Shown: positions 44,513 through 53,535 of the stretch, piece after piece
How positions within the stretch are numbered: the first letter of the stretch is position 1
Layout: every line of letters begins with the position of its first letter
Origin: Brevibacterium album DSM 18261
Lineage (GTDB): Bacteria > Actinomycetota > Actinomycetes > Actinomycetales > Brevibacteriaceae
Direction: 5' to 3'
DNA length: 64,000 nucleotides
NCBI RefSeq assembly: GCF_000426445.1
Contig: NZ_AUFJ01000010.1
Span: forward strand, 1-64,000
Translations under genes and position numbers: made by a program
Notes under the pieces: model-generated
The model's database searches: none
The model's input: the letters and a program-made list of their open reading frames with translations, nothing else
What the model was told of the DNA's origin: nothing

Positions 44513-45784
44513 ATGCACAGCTCCATCGACCGTCCGGCGAGCCCTTTTGCCGGATTCCTCCGCAAGATCTCAGCTGCCGCCGGCAACGACGCCTTCGGCG
44601 GCACGCTGCTCCTCATCGCCGCCGTCGCAGCCCTGGTGCTCGCGAACTCGCCGGCGGTGGACTGGTACGAGTCGGTCCGCGACTTCCGCCTCGGCCCGGC
44701 GGCCCTCCACCTCGATCTCACGATCGGCACCTGGGCCGCGGACGGCCTGCTCGCGATCTTCTTCTTCGTCGTGGGCCTCGAGCTCAAGGAGGAGTTCGTC
44801 ACCGGGCGCCTGCGCGATCCGCGCCAGGCCGCCGTCCCCGTCGCCGCGGCGGCCGGGGGCGTGCTCGCACCGGCCCTCATCTTCGTCGCCTTCAACCTCC
44901 GCACCGGCGGCGGGGCGCTGCAGGGCTGGGCGATCCCGACCGCGACGGACATCGCGTTCGCGGTCGCGGTCCTCGCCGTGGTCGCGAAGAACCTGCCGGT
45001 CGCGCTCCGGATCTTCCTGCTGACGCTCGCGGTGGTCGACGACCTCATCGCGATCACCATCATCGCGATCTTCTACACCTCCGATCTCTCCCCGCTCTGG
45101 ATGCTGGCCGCGGCGGTGCCCTTCGCGCTCTTCACGCTGGCCGTGCAGAGGGGCGTGCGCGCGTGGTGGCTGCTCATCCCCCTCGGGGTCCTCACCTGGT
45201 GGTGCGTGCACGAGGCCGGCATCCACGCCACCGTCGCCGGCGTGCTGCTGGGCTTCGCCGTGCCCGTGCGGCCCACCCCGCGCGCCCGCGTGGCCCACGG
45301 CGCCGGCCCGGGCGGAGCCCCGCACTACTCCGGCCTCGCCCACCACTTCGCGGAGCGCTGGGGCGTGTTCTCCACCCTCGTCGCGGTGCCGATCTTCGCC
45401 TTCTTCTCCGCCGGCGTCGCCGTCGGCGGCCTCAGCGGCCTGGGAGAGGCGTTCTCGGATCCCATCGTCCTCGGCATCGTGTGCGGCCTCGTGCTCGGCA
45501 AGCCCATCGGCATCCTCGGCACGACGTTCCTGCTCACCCGCCTGCCGTTCTTCCGCCTGGAGAGCTCGCTCAAGTGGATGGACATGCTGGGCATGTCGAT
45601 CATCGCCGGCATCGGCTTCACCGTCGCACTCCTCGTGGGCGAGCTCGCCTATCCGGGCATGGAGCACCTCGCCGGCGAGGTGAAGATCGGCATCCTCACC
45701 GGCTCGCTCGTCTCCGCCGTGCTCGGCGGGACGCTGCTCGCGATCCGCAGCCGACTCGCCGGGCCCGCGGCCGCGGCAGCGTGA
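44513..45784 (+). CDS. nhaA: Na+/H+ antiporter NhaA
   Basis: This 423-residue, 12-helix antiporter expels Na+ in exchange for protons. Key motifs are FFFVVGLELKEEF, ATDIAFAVAVLA with the first ion-site Asp, LTLAVVDDLIAI with the two adjacent Asp of the transport site, and the late LKWMDMLGMSIIAGIGFT. Its stop overlaps the cysteine desulfurase start (GTGA). Confidence 0.95.
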   Translation: MHSSIDRPASPFAGFLRKISAAAGNDAFGGTLLLIAAVAALVLANSPAVDWYESVRDFRLGPAALHLDLTIGTWAADGLLAIFFFVVGLELKEEFVTGRLRDPRQAAVPVAAAAGGVLAPALIFVAFNLRTGGGALQGWAIPTATDIAFAVAVLAVVAKNLPVALRIFLLTLAVVDDLIAITIIAIFYTSDLSPLWMLAAAVPFALFTLAVQRGVRAWWLLIPLGVLTWWCVHEAGIHATVAGVLLGFAVPVRPTPRARVAHGAGPGGAPHYSGLAHHFAERWGVFSTLVAVPIFAFFSAGVAVGGLSGLGEAFSDPIVLGIVCGLVLGKPIGILGTTFLLTRLPFFRLESSLKWMDMLGMSIIAGIGFTVALLVGELAYPGMEHLAGEVKIGILTGSLVSAVLGGTLLAIRSRLAGPAAAAA

Positions 45785-46947
45785 ACGGCGCAGCGGCGGC
45801 GGGCGGCGCAGCGGAGAGCGCAGCGCCGCCGTTCCTCGACCACAACGCCACCACTCCCGTGGCCCCGGAGGTCGCCGACCGCATGTGGCCGTTCCTCACG
45901 GAGGCCTTCGGCAACCCCTCGAGCCCGACGCCGCAGGGTCGCCGTGCGGCACGGGCGGTCGCCGAGGCCCGTGAGCAGCTCGCGGCCCTGATCGGCGCGC
46001 ACCCCGACGAGATCGTGTTCACCGGCGGCGGCACCGAGGCCAGCAACCTCGCCGTCCGGGGCGCTGCCGCCGGGGCCGAGCACCGGCGCGCCGTCACCTC
46101 CGCGGTCGAGCACCCCGCGACCGCCGCACCGCTGGCCCACCTCAGGGAGGTACACGGCTGGCGGGTCGACGAACTCGGAGTGGACGCCGAGGCGCGCATC
46201 GACCCCGCCGAGGTCTCCGCGGGACCGCTCGCGCTCGGTACCCTCATCCTCGCGCACAACGAGGTCGGGACGGTGCAGCCGATGGCGGCCTTCGCCGAGG
46301 CCGTGCGCGCGCGGGGAGGTCTCGTCCACGCCGACGGCGCCCAAGCTGTGGGCAAGATCCCGGTGGACGTGGACGCACTCGGCGTGGACCTGCTCTCGGT
46401 CGCTGCGCACAAGCTCTACGGCCCCAAGGGTGTGGGCGCGCTCTACGTCCGCCGCGGCACCCGGCTGGCACCCGTGCTCCGCGGTGCCGGGCAGGAGGGC
46501 GGCCTGCGGCCGGGCACCGAGAACGTCGCGGGCATCGTGGGCCTCGGCGCGGCCGCCGCACTCGCCGGTGCGGTGATGGAGGCGGAGTCCGTGCGGCAGG
46601 AGGCACTCAGGGAGCTGCTGTGGACGGAGCTCCGCAGCCGCATCCCGGACCTCGTCCGCATCTCTCCGCGTGCTGCTGCGCTGCCCAACACCCTCATGGC
46701 GGCCGTCCCCGGGACGCTCGGCGCCTCCGTGCTCGAGGCCGCCCCCGGGGTCGCCGCCTCGACCGGCAGCGCGTGCCATGCCGGCGTCCACGCGCCCTCG
46801 GCGGCCCTCATCGCGATGGGGTTCGAGCCCGCGCTCGCCCTCGGCGCACTGCGCCTCTCGCTCGGCAGATCCACCACCGAGGCCGGGGTCCGCGGGGCCG
46901 CGGACTCGCTGGCCCGCGCTGCGGCGGCCTCCCGTCCCGCCGGGTGA
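45781..46947 (+). CDS. Cysteine desulfurase (NifS/IscS-like)
   Basis: This 388-residue PLP enzyme takes sulfur from cysteine for Fe-S clusters or thio-modified RNA. Motifs are FLDHNATTPV, FTGGGTEASNLAV, ILAHNEVGTVQP, the PLP lysine in SVAAHKLYGPKGVGALY, GGLRPGTENVAGIVGLG and the persulfide cysteine in TGSACHAG. The frame is open far upstream, but GTG at 45781, overlapping the nhaA stop, is the natural start. It appears co-transcribed with nhaA, an unusual pair. Expected partners (iscU, mnmA) are not in this window. Confidence 0.9.
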   Translation: MNGAAAAGGAAESAAPPFLDHNATTPVAPEVADRMWPFLTEAFGNPSSPTPQGRRAARAVAEAREQLAALIGAHPDEIVFTGGGTEASNLAVRGAAAGAEHRRAVTSAVEHPATAAPLAHLREVHGWRVDELGVDAEARIDPAEVSAGPLALGTLILAHNEVGTVQPMAAFAEAVRARGGLVHADGAQAVGKIPVDVDALGVDLLSVAAHKLYGPKGVGALYVRRGTRLAPVLRGAGQEGGLRPGTENVAGIVGLGAAAALAGAVMEAESVRQEALRELLWTELRSRIPDLVRISPRAAALPNTLMAAVPGTLGASVLEAAPGVAASTGSACHAGVHAPSAALIAMGFEPALALGALRLSLGRSTTEAGVRGAADSLARAAAASRPAG

Positions 46948-46993
46948 GCATTTCCTGTCGGATTCCGGCCCTCGAACCGACAGAAACCGCTCA
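46945..46993. repeat. Imperfect hairpin after the cysteine desulfurase
   Basis: Seventeen-base arms (46945-46961 and 46977-46993, 14 of 17 paired) begin at the stop codon itself. CTGTCGG...CCGACAG is the perfect inner part. It may be a distant member of the hairpin family seen at 319 and 1041, and it would serve as terminator. Confidence 0.5.
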
Positions 46994-47079
46994 CTCGGCG
47001 GATCGGCGGCAGGGTCCGGGGAACGAGATGATGCGCACAGTCGGTGCGGTCCGGCTGTCCCCCGCCGTGCCCGCCTGAG

Positions 47080-47085
47080 TATTCT
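47080..47085 (+). promoter_or_regulatory. -10 of the mevalonate operon
   Basis: TATTCT, about 45 bases before the ATG at 47130, in the otherwise GC-rich 180-base gap. GGAGAGAG precedes the start codon. Confidence 0.4.
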
Positions 47086-47129
47086 GTCTGACGGCCCGGA
47101 TCCCAGACCCCGGGCGGAGAGAGCAGACC

Positions 47130-48080
47130 ATGACCGCAGGGCCCGCGGGCGCCCCCGCAGCGACGGGAACCGCACACGCGAAGGCGATCCTCTTCGGTGA
47201 GCACTCCGTCGTGTACGGCTCACCGGCCGTCGCCATCCCGCTCACCGCCCTCAACGCCTCCGCGCACCTCTCCGCGGGCGCTGACGGGCTGCGCATCGAC
47301 TGCGACCTCTACTCCGGCGACGCCGCGGACGCACCGGCCCGCCTCCTGCCCCTCGTCGCCGCCGTGAGCTCGGCCTGCGCCCGGACGGGAATCGATCCGC
47401 AGAGGATCGCCCTCCAGCTCACGAGCTCCATCCCCTATGAGCGGGGGCTGGGCTCCAGCGCGGCCGTGGCCGTCGCCGTCGCCCGCGGCATCGCAGCGCT
47501 CACGGGCACGGTCCTCGATGCGGACGCCGTCCACGCCGTCGCGATGGACGCCGAGCGGATCGCGCACGGACGCTCCAGCGGGCTCGACGGGCGGACGGTG
47601 GCCTCGGAGGCGCCCATCCGGTTCCAGAACGGCGTCGTCACCCCCGTCGAGGTCTCGGGCTCCTTCGAGTTCGTGCTCGCGGACTCCGGCCACGCCGGGT
47701 CCACCGCCGAGGCCGTGGGCTCGGTCCGCGCGGGCATGGAGGAGTCGCCCTCTCGCGTCGGCGGCCTGCTCGAGAGCCTGGGCCTGCTCGCCGAGGCCTC
47801 GCTCGCCCGCCTCGCGGCCGGCGACGTCGCAGGCCTGGGCGCACAGATGAGCGAGGCTCACACGTGCCTCGCAGAGCTGGGCGTGAGCGACGACTCGCTC
47901 GAACGCCTCGTGTCCGCGGCGACTGCGGGCGGTGCCGCCGGCGCGAAGCTCACGGGCGGCGGACGCGGCGGCTGCGTGCTCGCCCTGGCGCGCAGCGCCG
48001 CACATGCTGCGGACCTCGCGGAGACCCTGCGCGCGGCGGGCGCCGCACGCACCTGGCAGACGACGGTGGAGGCCGGATGA
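47130..48080 (+). CDS. mvk: Mevalonate kinase
   Basis: This 316-residue GHMP kinase phosphorylates mevalonate, the first step encoded here of isoprenoid precursor synthesis. Motifs are AKAILFGEHSVVYGSPAVAIPL, the ATP loop IPYERGLGSSAAVAVAVA, SSGLDGRTVAS with the catalytic Asp, and the late GAKLTGGGRGGCVLAL. The stop overlaps the mvaD start as ATGA. First gene of four. Confidence 0.94.
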   Translation: MTAGPAGAPAATGTAHAKAILFGEHSVVYGSPAVAIPLTALNASAHLSAGADGLRIDCDLYSGDAADAPARLLPLVAAVSSACARTGIDPQRIALQLTSSIPYERGLGSSAAVAVAVARGIAALTGTVLDADAVHAVAMDAERIAHGRSSGLDGRTVASEAPIRFQNGVVTPVEVSGSFEFVLADSGHAGSTAEAVGSVRAGMEESPSRVGGLLESLGLLAEASLARLAAGDVAGLGAQMSEAHTCLAELGVSDDSLERLVSAATAGGAAGAKLTGGGRGGCVLALARSAAHAADLAETLRAAGAARTWQTTVEAG

Positions 48081-49078
48081 CACACGCAGCCGCACGGGCG
48101 CACCCCAACATCGCCCTCGTGAAGTACTGGGGCAAACGCGATGAGGCGGCGATGCTGCCGGCCGCGGGCAGCATGTCGATGACGCTGGACGCGTTCGCGA
48201 CCACCACCTCGGTGCACCTCGACGCCTCTGCCGAATCCGACTCGTTCGTGCTGAACGGCGCCGAGGACACCGGAGGGGCCTTCGCCCGCACCTCGCGCTT
48301 CCTCGATCTCGTGCGCACGCTCGCCGGCGACGACCGCCGCGCCCGCGTCGTCTCGCACAACGAGGCGCCCACCGCCGCCGGGCTCGCCTCCTCGGCCTCC
48401 GGATTCGCCGCCCTCGCACTGGCCGCCTCCGCCGCGTACGGCCTCGACCTCGACGAGCGTGCGCTCAGCCGGCTGGCCCGCCGGGGCTCGGGCTCGGCGA
48501 CCCGCTCGGTGATCCCCGGCTATGCCGTGTGGCACGCGGGCGACGATGACGCCTCCTCCTATGCCGAGCGGATCGAGGCCCCGGACCTGCGGCTCGTGAT
48601 CGTGACGGTGGACGCCGGGCCCAAGGCGGTGTCCAGCCGCGAGGCGATGCGGCTCACGGCCGAGACCTCGCCCTTCTATCCCGCCTGGGTGTCCTCGACG
48701 GAGGAGAGCCTGGCGGAGATGACCGCGGCCTGCAGGGCAGGGGACGTGACCCGGATCGGCGAGATCACGGAATCGCACGCCCTCCGCATGCACGCCGTCA
48801 TCGCCTCCTCCCTCCCGCCCGTGCGCTACCTGGCTCCGCGCAGCATCGCGGTCTTCGATGCCGCTCTCGCCCTGCGCGAGGCCGGCGTCACCGCCTGGGC
48901 CACGGCGGATGCCGGCCCCAATGTGTGCCTCCTCACCACCCCGGCCGAGGCCGAGACGGTCGCCGCAGCCGTGTCCGGGCACGGTGCCGTGCGGATCGTC
49001 GGCCCCGGTCCGGGTGCGGCGCTGCTGCCGGAGGACCCCTTCGCAGGGCGCACTCGCGCCGGGGACGCGCTGCCGTGA
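48077..49078 (+). CDS. mvaD: Diphosphomevalonate decarboxylase
   Basis: This 333-residue enzyme converts diphosphomevalonate to isopentenyl diphosphate with ATP. Motifs are HPNIALVKYWGKRDE, SMSMTLDAF, HNEAPTAAGLASSASGFAAL, RRGSGSATRSVIPGYAVW and the catalytic Asp region TADAGPNVCLL. Start overlaps the mvk stop; stop overlaps the next start (GTGA). The longer open frame upstream is a shadow of mvk. Confidence 0.95.
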   Translation: MTHAAARAHPNIALVKYWGKRDEAAMLPAAGSMSMTLDAFATTTSVHLDASAESDSFVLNGAEDTGGAFARTSRFLDLVRTLAGDDRRARVVSHNEAPTAAGLASSASGFAALALAASAAYGLDLDERALSRLARRGSGSATRSVIPGYAVWHAGDDDASSYAERIEAPDLRLVIVTVDAGPKAVSSREAMRLTAETSPFYPAWVSSTEESLAEMTAACRAGDVTRIGEITESHALRMHAVIASSLPPVRYLAPRSIAVFDAALALREAGVTAWATADAGPNVCLLTTPAEAETVAAAVSGHGAVRIVGPGPGAALLPEDPFAGRTRAGDALP

Positions 49079-50211
49079 CCGCCCCTGACGTCCCCCTCGT
49101 GACCCACGCACCCGGCAAGCTCTACATCGCCGGTGAGTACGCCGTCGTGCAGCCCGGGCATCCGGCCCTCCTCGTCGCGGTGGACCGCGGCATCACCGTG
49201 ACCCTCACCGAGGCCGCGGACGCCGGGCGCGTGCACTCGCGCCGCTGGGGTCCCGAGCCCGTGACCTGGGTGCGCTCCGGCGAGGCGGGGATCGTCACCG
49301 ACCACGGCCCGCTCGACTACGTCATGAGCGCGATCGGCCTCATGGAGCGGCTGCGGTCCGAGCGCGGGATCGCGTCCCGGTACTTCGACCTCCTCATCGA
49401 GAGCGAGCTCGACGACGACTCCGGCCGCAAGTTCGGCCTCGGCTCCTCCGGTGCCGTGACGGTCGCCGTCGTCGAGGCCGTCGGCCTGTTCTGCGGGATG
49501 GACCTGAGTCCGCACGAGCGGTTCCGGCTGGCCCTGCTGGCGACCCTCGCGGTCTCTCCGCGGGCCTCGGGCGGGGACCTCGCCGCCAGCACCTTCGGCG
49601 GCTGGATCTGCTACACGGCGCCGGACCGCTCCGCGCTGCGGGCGCGCATGGCCGGGCGCACGGTCGAGGAGCTGCTCACCGCCCCGGAGTGGGCGGACTG
49701 CCGCATCGAGCGGCTGCCCGCACCGGCGGCCCTGCGGCTGCACGTGGGCTGGACCGGGACCCCGGCCTCCACCGAACAGCTCGTGGACCGCATCAGCTCC
49801 GGCACGGACGAGACGGACACCCGCTATGCGGACTTCCTCGCGCACTCGGCAGCGACCGTCGCGGATGTGCGCGCGGCCTGGGGCGGTGACCCCGACACCG
49901 TCATCGACGGCCTGAGGCGCTGCCGGCGGCTCTTGCAGGAGCTCGGGACGCTGCGCGGAACCCTCATCGAGACCGAGCAGCTGCGGCTCCTGTGCGATCT
50001 GGCCGAGGCCCACGGCGCGGCCGGCAAGCCCTCCGGAGCCGGCGGCGGGGACTGCGGGATCGTGCTCATGCGCGCGGCTGACGAGGCCTGCGGCCTGCTG
50101 CGGGCATGGGAGGACCACGGCATCCTGCCGCTGCGGCTGAGCGCCTCACCCGCCCTGCACAGCACCGCCCCACGCACCGCCGTCTCCGAGGAGGCCTCCC
50201 GTGAGCACTGA
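49075..50211 (+). CDS. Phosphomevalonate kinase
   Basis: This 378-residue GHMP kinase of the bacterial/Streptomyces phosphomevalonate kinase type has THAPGKLYIAGEYAVVQPGHPALLVAV, KFGLGSSGAVTVAVVEAV (ATP loop), SPRASGGDLAASTFGGWI and KPSGAGGGDCGIVLM. It fills the step between mvk and mvaD. GTG start within the mvaD stop; its 3' end overlaps the isomerase gene by 11 bases. Confidence 0.94.
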   Translation: MTAPDVPLVTHAPGKLYIAGEYAVVQPGHPALLVAVDRGITVTLTEAADAGRVHSRRWGPEPVTWVRSGEAGIVTDHGPLDYVMSAIGLMERLRSERGIASRYFDLLIESELDDDSGRKFGLGSSGAVTVAVVEAVGLFCGMDLSPHERFRLALLATLAVSPRASGGDLAASTFGGWICYTAPDRSALRARMAGRTVEELLTAPEWADCRIERLPAPAALRLHVGWTGTPASTEQLVDRISSGTDETDTRYADFLAHSAATVADVRAAWGGDPDTVIDGLRRCRRLLQELGTLRGTLIETEQLRLLCDLAEAHGAAGKPSGAGGGDCGIVLMRAADEACGLLRAWEDHGILPLRLSASPALHSTAPRTAVSEEASREH

Positions 50212-51325
50212 GCCGACCGCAGATGCTGAGCCGACCGCGGATGCCGCAGGCCGCAGCGGGCGCAAGGAGGACCATGTGCGCCTCGCCCGCGCGCAGTGGG
50301 CCGCGCCGCGCGGCGGCAACGAGTTCGACGACGTGGACTTCCTCCATCACGCGCTGCACGCCGTCCCGCAGGAATCGGTCGATCTCGCCGTGGACATGTT
50401 CGGACGCCGCGCGGGCTCGCCGTTCTACATCAACGGCATGACCGGCGGCACGGAGAGCACCGGCCGCCTCAACCGCGCGCTCGCGATCGCAGCACGGGAG
50501 ACCGGTCTGGCCATGGCGTGCGGGTCGATGTCGATCGCGCTCGACGACGCCGCGGCCGCGCGCGCCTTCACCGTCATCCGCGAGGAGAACCCCACGGGGC
50601 TCGTGATGGCCAATCTGGGCGTGGGCCGCAGTGCCGAGGACGCGGTGCGGGTCGTGGAGATGCTGTCCGCCGACGCACTGCAGGTGCATGTGAATGCGGT
50701 GCAGGAGACCGTGATGCCGGAGGGCTCACCGGACTTCGCGGACTGGCTGCGCAGCATCGAGGCGATCGTGGCGGCCTCGCCGGTGCCCGTGCTCGTCAAG
50801 GAGGTGGGCTTCGGCCTCAGCCCCCGCACGCTGCGCACGCTCGCGGACATCGGGGTCGGCTGGGCGGACGTCTCCGGTCGCGGGGGCACGGACTTCCTCC
50901 GCATCGAGAACGACCGCCGCGCCGGCGGCGACTACGGCTATCTCACGGGTTTCGGGCAGTCGGCTCCGGCCTGCCTGCTCGACGCCGCCCGGGCCGCCCG
51001 CACCGGCGGCGGCACGCTGCCGGTGCTGTTCGCCTCGGGCGGGGTCCGCAATCCGCTCGACGTGCTCAGGGCGCTCGCGCTGGGCGCCCGGGCCGTGGGG
51101 GTCGCAGGCGCATTCCTCTCGCCCGTCGCCGAGGGAGGCGCCGACGTCCTCGTCGAGGTCATCCGCACATGGCAGGACCACACGCGCGATCTCGCGGCTC
51201 TGCTGGGCGCCCGGACCGCCGCGGAGCTCGCCTCCGCGGACGTGCTCATCCGCGGTGCGCTGCGCGAGCACTGCGAACTCCGCGGCATCGATGCCGGGTC
51301 CTACGGCAGGAGGAGCGAGGGCTGA
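50201..51325 (+). CDS. fni: Isopentenyl-diphosphate delta-isomerase, type II
   Basis: This 374-residue FMN- and NADPH-dependent isomerase interconverts IPP and DMAPP, completing the operon. Motifs are RKEDHVRLA, INGMTGGTEST, GSMSIAL, VMANLGVG, QVHVNAVQE, VKEVGFG, ADVSGRGGTDF and FASGGVRNPLDVLRALALGA. GTG at 50201. The N-terminus carries a short duplicated EPTADA unit. No genes for HMG-CoA synthase or reductase are in this window. Confidence 0.95.
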   Translation: MSTEPTADAEPTADAAGRSGRKEDHVRLARAQWAAPRGGNEFDDVDFLHHALHAVPQESVDLAVDMFGRRAGSPFYINGMTGGTESTGRLNRALAIAARETGLAMACGSMSIALDDAAAARAFTVIREENPTGLVMANLGVGRSAEDAVRVVEMLSADALQVHVNAVQETVMPEGSPDFADWLRSIEAIVAASPVPVLVKEVGFGLSPRTLRTLADIGVGWADVSGRGGTDFLRIENDRRAGGDYGYLTGFGQSAPACLLDAARAARTGGGTLPVLFASGGVRNPLDVLRALALGARAVGVAGAFLSPVAEGGADVLVEVIRTWQDHTRDLAALLGARTAAELASADVLIRGALREHCELRGIDAGSYGRRSEG

Positions 51326-51349
51326 GCTCGCCTCAGCCGATCCGCGGCC

Positions 51350-51577
51350 TCAGCCGATCCGCGGAAAGGGCTCGGTGGAGAAGATCACCTCGACCGGCAC
51401 CTCGAAATGCGCGGCGATGCGGAGCGCGAGGTGGAGGCTGGGGCTGTACTCGCCCCGCTCCAGGTAGCCGATGGTCTGATAGTGCACACCCAGCGCATCC
51501 GCGAGCTCGCGCCGCGAGACCTTCCGCTCCGCCCGCAGCATCGCGATCCGGTTGTGCACCGTCTCGGCCACCCTCAC
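51350..51577 (-). CDS. Small XRE-type regulator of an ABC exporter operon
   Basis: This 75-residue single helix-turn-helix protein (VHNRIAMLRAERKVSRRELADALGVHYQTIGYLERG at residues 7-42, then PVEVIFSTEPFP) belongs to the compact XRE/Cro type (YozG-like). GTG at 51577 overlaps the permease stop (GTGA), so it is the last gene of the ABC operon. It may repress this operon through the palindrome at 53474-53493 (inference). Confidence 0.85.
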   Translation of the reverse strand: MRVAETVHNRIAMLRAERKVSRRELADALGVHYQTIGYLERGEYSPSLHLALRIAAHFEVPVEVIFSTEPFPRIG

Positions 51578-52446
51578 ACCCCCCAGGCCTGCTGGATGCT
51601 CTGCCTGCGTGCGGCCACGGCGGAGCCCGATTCGCGCCGGGCCATCCGGCTCAGCAGCCGAGGAGCGGCCGCCATCCCCGCGACCGCCCAGACGAGCAGC
51701 ATCGCGAAGACCCAGCCGAGGCGCCAGCTGCCTCCCACCTCGACCGCGGCCATGGCGTCGGGCAGCAGCGAGGCGCGCATGCCGAGCCCGAACCAGTAGA
51801 GCGGGAACACCTGTGCGATCCACTGGAGCCAGACCGGCAGGGCCACGAGCGGGTAGAAGATGCCGGAGACGGAGATGAGTCCCATGACCGGCAGCATCAC
51901 GAGCCCCATGTTCTTGGGGCTGTTGATCACGGCTCCCACGACGGCTCCGATGGCGAGCGTCGCCACGAGGCCGATGAGCAGCACGAGGGCGAACACCAGC
52001 CAGCGGCCGGGCGTGCCGAAGACCAGCCCGTCGAAGAGCAGGAGACCTGCGGCCAGCAGCACGATGACCGAGGCGATCGTCACGAGCGCATTCGCGACGA
52101 TCTCGCCCACGAGGTAGCCGGTCGTCCCGCCGGGCACGGACTTCGCCCGCAGGAGCGCGCCGTTGGTCCTGTCCATCGCGAGGACGCCGGCGATGCCCAG
52201 GACGGCGCTGAAGAGCACGCTCATCGCGATGAGCCCGGGGAAGCTCATCACTCCCACGTCCACGACGGCGCCGTCGAAGTCGAGACGCCGCAGGAACACG
52301 AGGACGACGACGAAGAGCGCGATCGGCACGACCGTGCCGAGCACGTCCCCCGGCGTCGTCAGCTGGATCCGCGTCGAGACGAGACCGCGCCGCAGGCCCG
52401 CCCCGTATGCGTTCAGGATCGGGTTCACCCTCGGTTCCGCGCTCAT
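51574..52446 (-). CDS. ABC-2 type exporter permease
   Basis: This 290-residue membrane protein has about six helices and a soluble N-terminal loop (NAYGAGLRRGLVSTRIQLTTPGDV), typical of ABC-2 (DrrB-like) permeases exporting drugs, lipids or peptides. The C-terminal 35 residues after the last helix are unusually long and basic (LLSRMARRESGSAVAARRQS). Both ends overlap neighbours by 4 bases, so ATPase, permease and regulator are made together. Substrate unknown. Confidence 0.88.
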   Translation of the reverse strand: MSAEPRVNPILNAYGAGLRRGLVSTRIQLTTPGDVLGTVVPIALFVVVLVFLRRLDFDGAVVDVGVMSFPGLIAMSVLFSAVLGIAGVLAMDRTNGALLRAKSVPGGTTGYLVGEIVANALVTIASVIVLLAAGLLLFDGLVFGTPGRWLVFALVLLIGLVATLAIGAVVGAVINSPKNMGLVMLPVMGLISVSGIFYPLVALPVWLQWIAQVFPLYWFGLGMRASLLPDAMAAVEVGGSWRLGWVFAMLLVWAVAGMAAAPRLLSRMARRESGSAVAARRQSIQQAWGV

Positions 52447-53444
52447 CGCACTGCCTCCTGTCCCTCGTCGGTCTGCCTCATGTCCGTCTCCGCCGCGGTC
52501 TGACCCCGCAGCTCCTCACGGAGCTCTGCGGCGGCCACGGGCTCCCCCGCCTCGAACCGCTCCACGATGGAGAGGTAGGCGTCCTCGAGTGTGGCGCGCT
52601 GGATCTCGAGGTCCGTGATCTCTCCCGCGCCTCCGTCGCCGCCCGCGTCCTGCGCCGAGGCGAGCAGCCGCCGAACGAAGCCTGTGGCGTCCTCCGTCGC
52701 GTGCACGTGCGCCTGACCGTCCTGCTTCCAGCGGACCTCGGCAGTGGCCGAGGCGGCGAGGGTGAGCGCGTGGGGCGAGCCGTCCGCGATGATGCCGCCG
52801 CCGGCGAGCACCACGATCCTGTCCGCGAGCTTCTCCGCCTCCGCGAGATCGTGCGTCGTGAGGACGATCGTGGTGCCCTCGAGGTCGGTGAGGAGATGGA
52901 TGAGCTCGTGGAACTCCCGGCGGGCGCGCGGGTCGAAGCCCGTGGTCGGCTCGTCGAGGAAGAGCACCTGCGGTCGGCCCACGATCCCCAGTGCCACGTC
53001 GAGCCTGCGCCGCTGCCCGCCGGACAGCGTCTGGATGCGCTGCCCGGCCTGTGCGCTCAGCCCCACCAGTTCGAGCAGCTCGTCCGGATCACGGGGCTCG
53101 ACGTAGGGCCGGTAGAACCGGGCGATGTGGGCCAGCAGCTCCCGCGGTCTCCACTTGCCGTGGTCCCCGGAGTTCTGCAGGACCACCCCGAGGCGGGCAC
53201 GCCAGGCCTCGCCGCCGTGTGCCGGATCCTCGCCGAGCACCGCCACCTCGCCCCCCGAGCGGGCGCGGAAGCCCTCCAGGATCTCGATGAGCGTGCTCTT
53301 GCCCGCGCCGTTGGGGCCGAGCACCGCGACGACCTCCTCCGCTCCGATCGTGAGGTCGAGCCCGTCGAGGACGCGCTTCTGGCCGTAGTGCATGCGCAGA
53401 TCGGAGGCGCGGATCACCGTGCCACTCCCCTGATTCTCGTTCAT
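52443..53444 (-). CDS. ABC exporter ATPase
   Basis: This 333-residue ATPase of the DrrA/CcmA type has Walker A GPNGAGKST (about 44-52), signature LSGGQRRRLDVALGIVG, Walker B VLFLDEPTTGFD and switch His LTTHDLAEAE. The C-terminal 110 residues after the nucleotide-binding domain hold VRWKQDGQAHVHATEDATGF and an acidic tail, as in DrrA-type exporters. First gene of the minus-strand operon. Confidence 0.93.
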   Translation of the reverse strand: MNENQGSGTVIRASDLRMHYGQKRVLDGLDLTIGAEEVVAVLGPNGAGKSTLIEILEGFRARSGGEVAVLGEDPAHGGEAWRARLGVVLQNSGDHGKWRPRELLAHIARFYRPYVEPRDPDELLELVGLSAQAGQRIQTLSGGQRRRLDVALGIVGRPQVLFLDEPTTGFDPRARREFHELIHLLTDLEGTTIVLTTHDLAEAEKLADRIVVLAGGGIIADGSPHALTLAASATAEVRWKQDGQAHVHATEDATGFVRRLLASAQDAGGDGGAGEITDLEIQRATLEDAYLSIVERFEAGEPVAAAELREELRGQTAAETDMRQTDEGQEAVR

Positions 53445-53473
53445 CGCTCAATCCATCCGGGGTCGAATACGAT

Positions 53474-53497
53474 ATGTAGCAGTGATACTACATTCTA
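53474..53497. promoter_or_regulatory. Palindrome and promoter of the ABC exporter operon
   Basis: ATGTAG-8-CTACAT (53474-53493) sits in an AT-rich patch. Minus-strand TAGAAT (53497-53492) is a good -10 and overlaps it, about 50 bases before the ATG at 53444. It is probably the target of the XRE protein. Confidence 0.5.
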
Positions 53498-53535
53498 TCC
53501 TGGTCCTGCGGAAGACCTAACGCAGATCTGCGGAG

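Noticed and set aside
44032..45780. Upstream extension of the cysteine desulfurase frame through nhaA
   Set aside because: The translation before 45781 is Arg/His-rich shadow of the acyl-CoA synthetase and nhaA genes; the GTG at the nhaA stop fits the family start.
50201..50242. Duplicated EPTADA codons at the fni start
   Set aside because: A single short duplication in a disordered N-terminus; too small to be a meaningful repeat.
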